From Circinella minor (lineage: Eukaryota; Mucoromycota; Mucoromycetes; Mucorales; Lichtheimiaceae), in NCBI GenBank assembly GCA_016758965.1, contig JAEPRB010000436.1, positions 9,410-22,230 of the forward strand: 12,821 nt of DNA, written 5' to 3'. The number at the start of each line of letters is the position of its first letter. Positions within the stretch are counted from its first letter, which is position 1. This document shows, one piece after another, positions 8,554-12,821 of this stretch. The position numbers were made by a program, and so were the translations under genes. Under the pieces are notes generated by a model, which did no database searches, was not told the origin of the DNA, and saw nothing but the letters and a program-made list of their open reading frames with translations.

Positions 8554-9115
8554 TATCATTCTCAATTGGCAAATGAAAGAGAAGGTGTATATACTTTTCG
8601 AGTGAATGGTATGATTAGCCATAGTATTGCATGGGCAATCCAACCAGCCGAGAACGTAGCACCTGGATTTGCGCAGTTTTATATTTATGATACTGAATCA
8701 CAAATCCAATTGAGAAATGGTCTTTTTGACGGATTGGATACTGAAACTTTGCGTTCTTTACAGACGATGATTAATCGTGATAACCCTTTATCACAAGTAT
8801 ATCAAAGGGCAGCTGATCGTATTCAAGAAAGTCCTGACAGTGATTTTGCCATTGTGATCCACTCTGATCGCACACCTTCGCGTGGCCATTATGGCCAATA
8901 TTTAGTGCCAGCTACTGCTGAAATTGCTGCAATTCTTCCAAACCATGGTTCTGTTGGAGCATATTGTGATGTAGTTATAACACGTCGTGGTGGTGGATTA
9001 ATGCGTATCAATGAGTTTCATCCTTTATACGATCCTACTTATTATGTGCTTATATTTCCACGTGGCGAACAAGGATGGGTTGCACCATTGCCCAATAGCC
9101 ATCCAAATAATATGT

Positions 9116-9192
9116 GTAAGGATAAACTTTTATCTATATATACACGCTATAAAACTAATGCATATCTTACAATTTGTCTTATACATAATTAG
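9116..9192 (+). other. Helitron intron 4
   Basis: GTAAGG donor and AATTAG acceptor, 77 nt, phase 1. It joins SHPNNM to an acidic Asp/Glu-rich stretch followed by MRYYAYLLHDRD and changes frame correctly. Confidence 0.85.
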
Positions 9193-9686
9193 CAAATGTT
9201 TCTAATAATGATCCTGATGATGAGGATAATGAAGATGATGATGAAGGTAATACAACGCCTATGCGCTATTATGCCTATTTACTTCACGATCGCGATAAAT
9301 ACTATATTGTATACTATCAGCGTTTATTTCATCAATTTGTTGTTGATATGTGGGTTAAAGTAGAACAGCATCATCTTGAATACATCCACAGAAATCAAAC
9401 ATCACTCCATGCTGAAATGTTGGACGGTTTTGTTGATGCTATTGATGGTGAAATTGCCCGAAATGTTAGAAGGTCCTTTCTTCTTCCTTCCACATTTATT
9501 GGTGGTTCCAGAGACATGAATAGCAGATACCAAGATGCTATGGCAATTATACGGTGCTTTTCGAAACCAGACCTTTTTATCACTTTTACATGCAACCCCT
9601 CCTGGATTGAAATTACCCCTGAATTAAAACTTGGCCAGAGAGCTGTTGATCGTCCTGGTTTAACTGCCAGAGTTTTTCATATGAAG

Positions 9687-9878
9687 GTACGATGATTTAT
9701 TTGAAAGTTTACTTCTCTTGGGAAGCTTCCTAAATATAAATGTTCAAACCTTTTTTCTATTTCTTTATTATTTTGCTGAGAAACGAGTCATTCAATGATA
9801 TAATTATTTCCAAGCTCTTTGTGTTTATATAAGGAGTATTTGCTAACGTTGATATTGACTTTTTTGTTCTCTATGTAG
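9687..9878 (+). other. Helitron intron 5
   Basis: GTACGA donor and TATGTAG acceptor, 192 nt, phase 0, with CTAAC at 9843-9847 as branch point. It joins RVFHMK to LNSLMDDL inside a conserved Rep block. Confidence 0.88.
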
Positions 9879-10747
9879 CTCAATTCCTTAATGGATGATT
9901 TGACTAAGAAACATGTACTTGGAACATATGTAGCACATATTAGTGTCGTGGAGCATCAGAAACAGGGACTTCCACATTGCCATATTCTTTTGATCTTATC
10001 CTCTGATTGCAAACTCTCAGGTCCCAGCGATTATGATAACATTGTCTCAGCTGAAATACCCAACCCTGATCGTCACCCTGCTGCATATGCCACTGTGACT
10101 CGAAATATCATGCATGGGGCATGTGGTCCAGCTTATCCCGATTCACCTTACATGGTAAACGGCCGCTCTTCCAAGCATTATCCAAAAGCATTTACCTAGA
10201 AAACTACTGAAGCTGAAGTAGGTGGTTATCCAATTTATCGACGAAGTAATGATGGCAAAACAGTAGATGTACGAAGAGGTAGAAACAGAGTTGCACTCGA
10301 TAATACCTGGGTGGTGCCCCACAACCTTTATTTGACAACAAAGTATGATTCTCATATAAATGTTGAGATATGTAATAATGTCTGCGCTGTCAAGTATCTC
10401 TATAAATATGTATACAAAGGACATGATCATGCGTTAATGTCTATGCGTCGTCGCTGTAATAATCATAGTTCTGCTACTGGAACTGATACTGTTGACAATG
10501 AAGATGATGAAGATGAAATTGATGAAACAACACTGTATCAAGACGCTCGGTATGTATCTGCCTCAGAGTCCTTTTGGCGTCTGTTTGGCTTTTCACTACA
10601 CTCAAGAGCACCCTTCGTCCAATCCTTATCTATTCATTTACCTGGGAAAAAAAGCGTCTACTATCGTCCAAATCAAACTGTACAACAAGTAATTGAACGT
10701 GCAGAACAAAAACTCTCAACCCTAGAGGCATGCTTTGAATTAAATCG

Positions 10748-10840
10748 GTATGTAATTCTTTGTTGTTCTATTAGTATATACCTTCTTTATTGATTCTTTC
10801 TACTCACCAACAATCTTTATGACGCTTATTATTTTTTAAG
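10748..10840 (+). other. Helitron intron 6
   Basis: GTATGT donor and TTTAAG acceptor, 93 nt, phase 2. It joins CFELNR to NDPTTRELCYHQIP, a conserved junction in Helitron proteins. Confidence 0.85.
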
Positions 10841-12189
10841 CAATGATCCTACGACACGAGAATTATGCTATCATCAAATACCATCACAATATTCTTGGAA
10901 TACAAGTGGTACCCGTAATTATTGGAGTCCACGAACTCGATCCAAAGCTGCTGTTAGTCGGGTAGTCTTTGTGTCGCCTGGTGATATGGAACGATTCTCT
11001 TTATGCCTTTTGCTACATAATGTTCCTGGCGCACAAAGTTATAACGATTTATTACGTTATAATGGTTGTGAATATGAATTGTTACAAGAAGCGGTTGCAG
11101 CACGTTTGTTGTTGGAAAGTGATGAAGAATATGATCTTTGTCTTGCAGAAGCAATATCTGTTGTAACATCCATCCCTCAACTCTGTTGTCTTTTTGTTAC
11201 TTTGCTTTTATTCGCAAATCCCTCCAACCCTGGTGCTTTGTGGCAAAAATATGGCGACCATCTTTCGGAACACTATTAGCATCGATATCATGTGAATGAT
11301 TTGGAACCTGATGTTGCGCACTGTAGTGCTCAAGCAATTACTGATATTAATAATCTTCTTTTGGATCAAAATAGTTCTCTTTCACAATTCCCAACACTCC
11401 CTTCTTTACCCGATCTTTCTTCTTTTGAAAGTAATATACCTAAACATTTACAACAGGTAGAGGACAAAAACATCGAAGATCTGGGCCAAGTAGCAGAAGA
11501 TTCAATTAGAAGTCTTAATGCTGATCAACGTGCCATATTTGATGCAGTAACAGCTGCTATCGATGATCCTACTATAGAGCAACGCGCCTTCTTTTTAGAT
11601 GGTCAAGGTGGGAGCGGTAAAACATTCCTTTATAATACTCTCCTTGCCCACGTTCAATCTCAAAATAAGTCTACAATTGCTGTTGCTTCTACTGGTGTTG
11701 CTGCTTTGTTGCTTCGACGAGGTGTAACAGCACATTCTGTATTCAAAATTCCTGTTGAAAATTTGGACGATTCATCTACATGTTCAATTAGTTTGCAAAG
11801 TGAAAAGGCGCAAGCCATTTGCAATGCTTCTTTAATTGTTTGGAATGAAGTACCAATGATTCATCGTCATGCTGTTGAAGCTGTAAATCGTACACTTCAA
11901 GATATCATAGGTGCTACTGATCCTTCACTACAAAACTCCCTTTTTGGTAACAAAGTAATAGTTTTTGGTGGTGACTTTCGACAGACCCTTCCTGTTGTCA
12001 AAAGAGGAAGTAGAAGTGACTGTATAAACGCAAGTTTTGTTCGTTCGCCTTTATGTAATTCAATTCGTACTTTTCGTTTAACAATCAACATGCAGTTACA
12101 AAACCTTGACGATAACAACGAACATTCTGAACGTCAGTGACAATTTATGCAAGATTTACTTCAAATCGGCGATGGTCAAATGGCTTCAG

Positions 12190-12259
12190 GTACTTTATCT
12201 TTTGAATAAAAAAAATATATCCAAAAGAGCGGCTTCTAATACTAATTTTCATTTTATAG
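12190..12259 (+). other. Helitron intron 7
   Basis: GTACTT donor and TTATAG acceptor, 70 nt, phase 1, with CTAAT at 12242-12246 and a pyrimidine-rich tract. It explains why the helicase frame changes after LLQIGDGQMAS and resumes at VCPNSDYIFL. Confidence 0.82.
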
Positions 12260-12560
12260 TTTGTCCAAACTCAGACTATATTTTCCTTGATCGCGAACAG
12301 TATATAAGAGGATCAAATATAAATAATCTTTTGAATGTAATCTACCCAAATTTAGACAACCATACAACACCCGATCCACAATATTTTGCACAAAGGGCAA
12401 TATTATCACCAAAAAATGCTGTGGTAGATATCATTAATGATGTCGCCACTGATCGTTTCCCAGGTGAATGTCGTGAATATTTGAGTGCAGACACTGTGCC
12501 TGCTGAAGAATATTCTAATCAAATCCCTACTGAATTTTTGGAATACATTGTCTATTTCAG

Positions 12561-12672
12561 GTAACAAGCATTTCTGTTAAAAAAGGAGAGAGCTTTCCAT
12601 AAATTCATGGCAGTACTAACATGTTCGGATATAATTATCATTATATTATTTTATTTCATATAAACTAAAAAG
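12561..12672 (+). other. Helitron intron 8, one-base phase mismatch
   Basis: GTAACA donor, perfect TACTAAC branch point (12614-12620) and AAAAAG acceptor, 112 nt. It joins EFLEYIVYF to GFPPHQLRLK, but the frame is off by one, so a single-base insertion, perhaps in the GGG at 12672-12674, is likely. Confidence 0.65.
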
Positions 12673-12821
12673 GGTTCCCACCTCATCAACTTCGTCTAAA
12701 ACTTAACCAACCTGTCATCCTTCTCCGTAACTTGAATCCAGCAGAGGGTCTTTGTAACGGAACAAAATTAATTTGCAGAAACCTGCATTCACATCTCATA
12801 GAAGCTGAAATTATAACTGGC

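Larger units (their letters stand above)
7472..12821 (+). mobile_element. autonomous Helitron (rolling-circle transposon), right end outside window
   Basis: It carries the diagnostic Rep (HUH nuclease) plus PIF1-type helicase fusion. The coordinates cover the coding part only. The 5' TC terminus was not found with confidence, and the 3' hairpin and CTRR end lie beyond 12821. In-frame stops and a changed Walker B residue show that this copy cannot encode a working protein. Confidence 0.88.
7472..12821 (+). pseudogene. Helitron Rep/helicase gene, nine exons, decayed, C-terminus cut by window
   Basis: Exons: 7472-7715, 7946-7985, 8073-8460, 8554-9115, 9193-9686, 9879-10747, 10841-12189, 12260-12560, 12673 onward. 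All joins but the last are in phase and restore conserved Helitron sequence. ATG 7472 starts MACHACGSTTH, a zinc knuckle C-x2-C-x4-H-x4-H-x2-C. Exon 3 has the CSSCNAKMW and FCCNKGKV blocks, and exon 4 begins the Helitron-like N domain (GVYTFRVNGMISH). Exons 5-6 hold Rep: PDLFITFTCNP, GLPHCH (HUH at 9975-9983) and YLYKYVYKGHDHA with both Tyr. Exon 7 starts the helicase: GQGGSGKT (11601-11624), WNEVPM (11841-11858) and FGGDFRQTLPVV. Exons 8-9 add RAILSPKN and LLRNLNPAEGLCNGTKL. Stops: 8380 TAA, 10197 TAG, 11277 TAG, 12138 TGA. The role, nicking and unwinding DNA in rolling-circle transposition in the nucleus, is family knowledge. Confidence 0.88.

Noticed and set aside
1605..12140. Alternative nuclear genetic code with stop codons read as amino acids
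   Set aside because: TAA, TAG and TGA all occur inside conserved regions, frame changes are also present, and the natural ends use ordinary stops. Decay of mobile elements explains it better.
12106..12564. Separate gene starting at 12106
   Set aside because: Only the part from 12260 on resembles helicase. The earlier part is out-of-frame exon 7 and intron 7, and splicing joins it to the Helitron gene.

Overview
The window reads as AT-rich nuclear DNA of a filamentous fungus, most likely an early-diverging (Mucoromycota-type) lineage. The reasons are short GT-AG introns with CTAAC/TACTAAC branch points, a chromodomain Ty3/gypsy element, and a multi-intron Helitron Rep/helicase gene of the kind common in those fungi. 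The assignment is inference from content; no host housekeeping gene is present to confirm it. No rRNA, tRNA, CRISPR array or bacterial-type operon is visible.

Layout, left to right, with all genes on the + strand. (1) 1-3910: the right part of a Ty3/gypsy chromovirus-type LTR retrotransposon. Its 5' LTR and gag lie outside the window. Its pol is broken by six in-frame stops and two frame changes but still reads protease, reverse transcriptase, RNase H, integrase and chromodomain in order. A polypurine tract and a probable 3' LTR (3479-3910) follow. (2) 4068-6453: a decayed gene for a transposase-like protein. It has a TN-x-x-E motif like the last catalytic acid region of DDE transposases, a proline-rich tail and a C-terminal CxCG...C...C cysteine cluster. 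It looks like only the C-terminal part of a longer protein. (3) 6454-7471: non-coding, with an 88-bp tandem duplication, a GC-rich perfect hairpin followed by CTAA, and a second interrupted palindrome. (4) 7472-12821: an autonomous Helitron gene whose right end is cut by the window. Nine exons can be laid out with eight GT-AG introns, seven of them in phase. The predicted protein has an N-terminal zinc knuckle, a Helitron-like N domain, an HUH Rep nuclease with both Tyr residues, and a PIF1-family helicase.

The region is a graveyard of three unrelated transposable elements: copy-and-paste via RNA, a probable cut-and-paste DNA transposon, and a rolling-circle element. All three carry scattered nonsense codons. 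Many can be explained by C-to-T change at CAA, CAG or CGA, which would fit methylation-linked decay or a RIP-like process, but this must be tested against intact copies. Several catalytic positions are also altered: RNase H Asp to Gly, and helicase Walker B Asp to Asn. None of the three elements is likely to be active from this copy.
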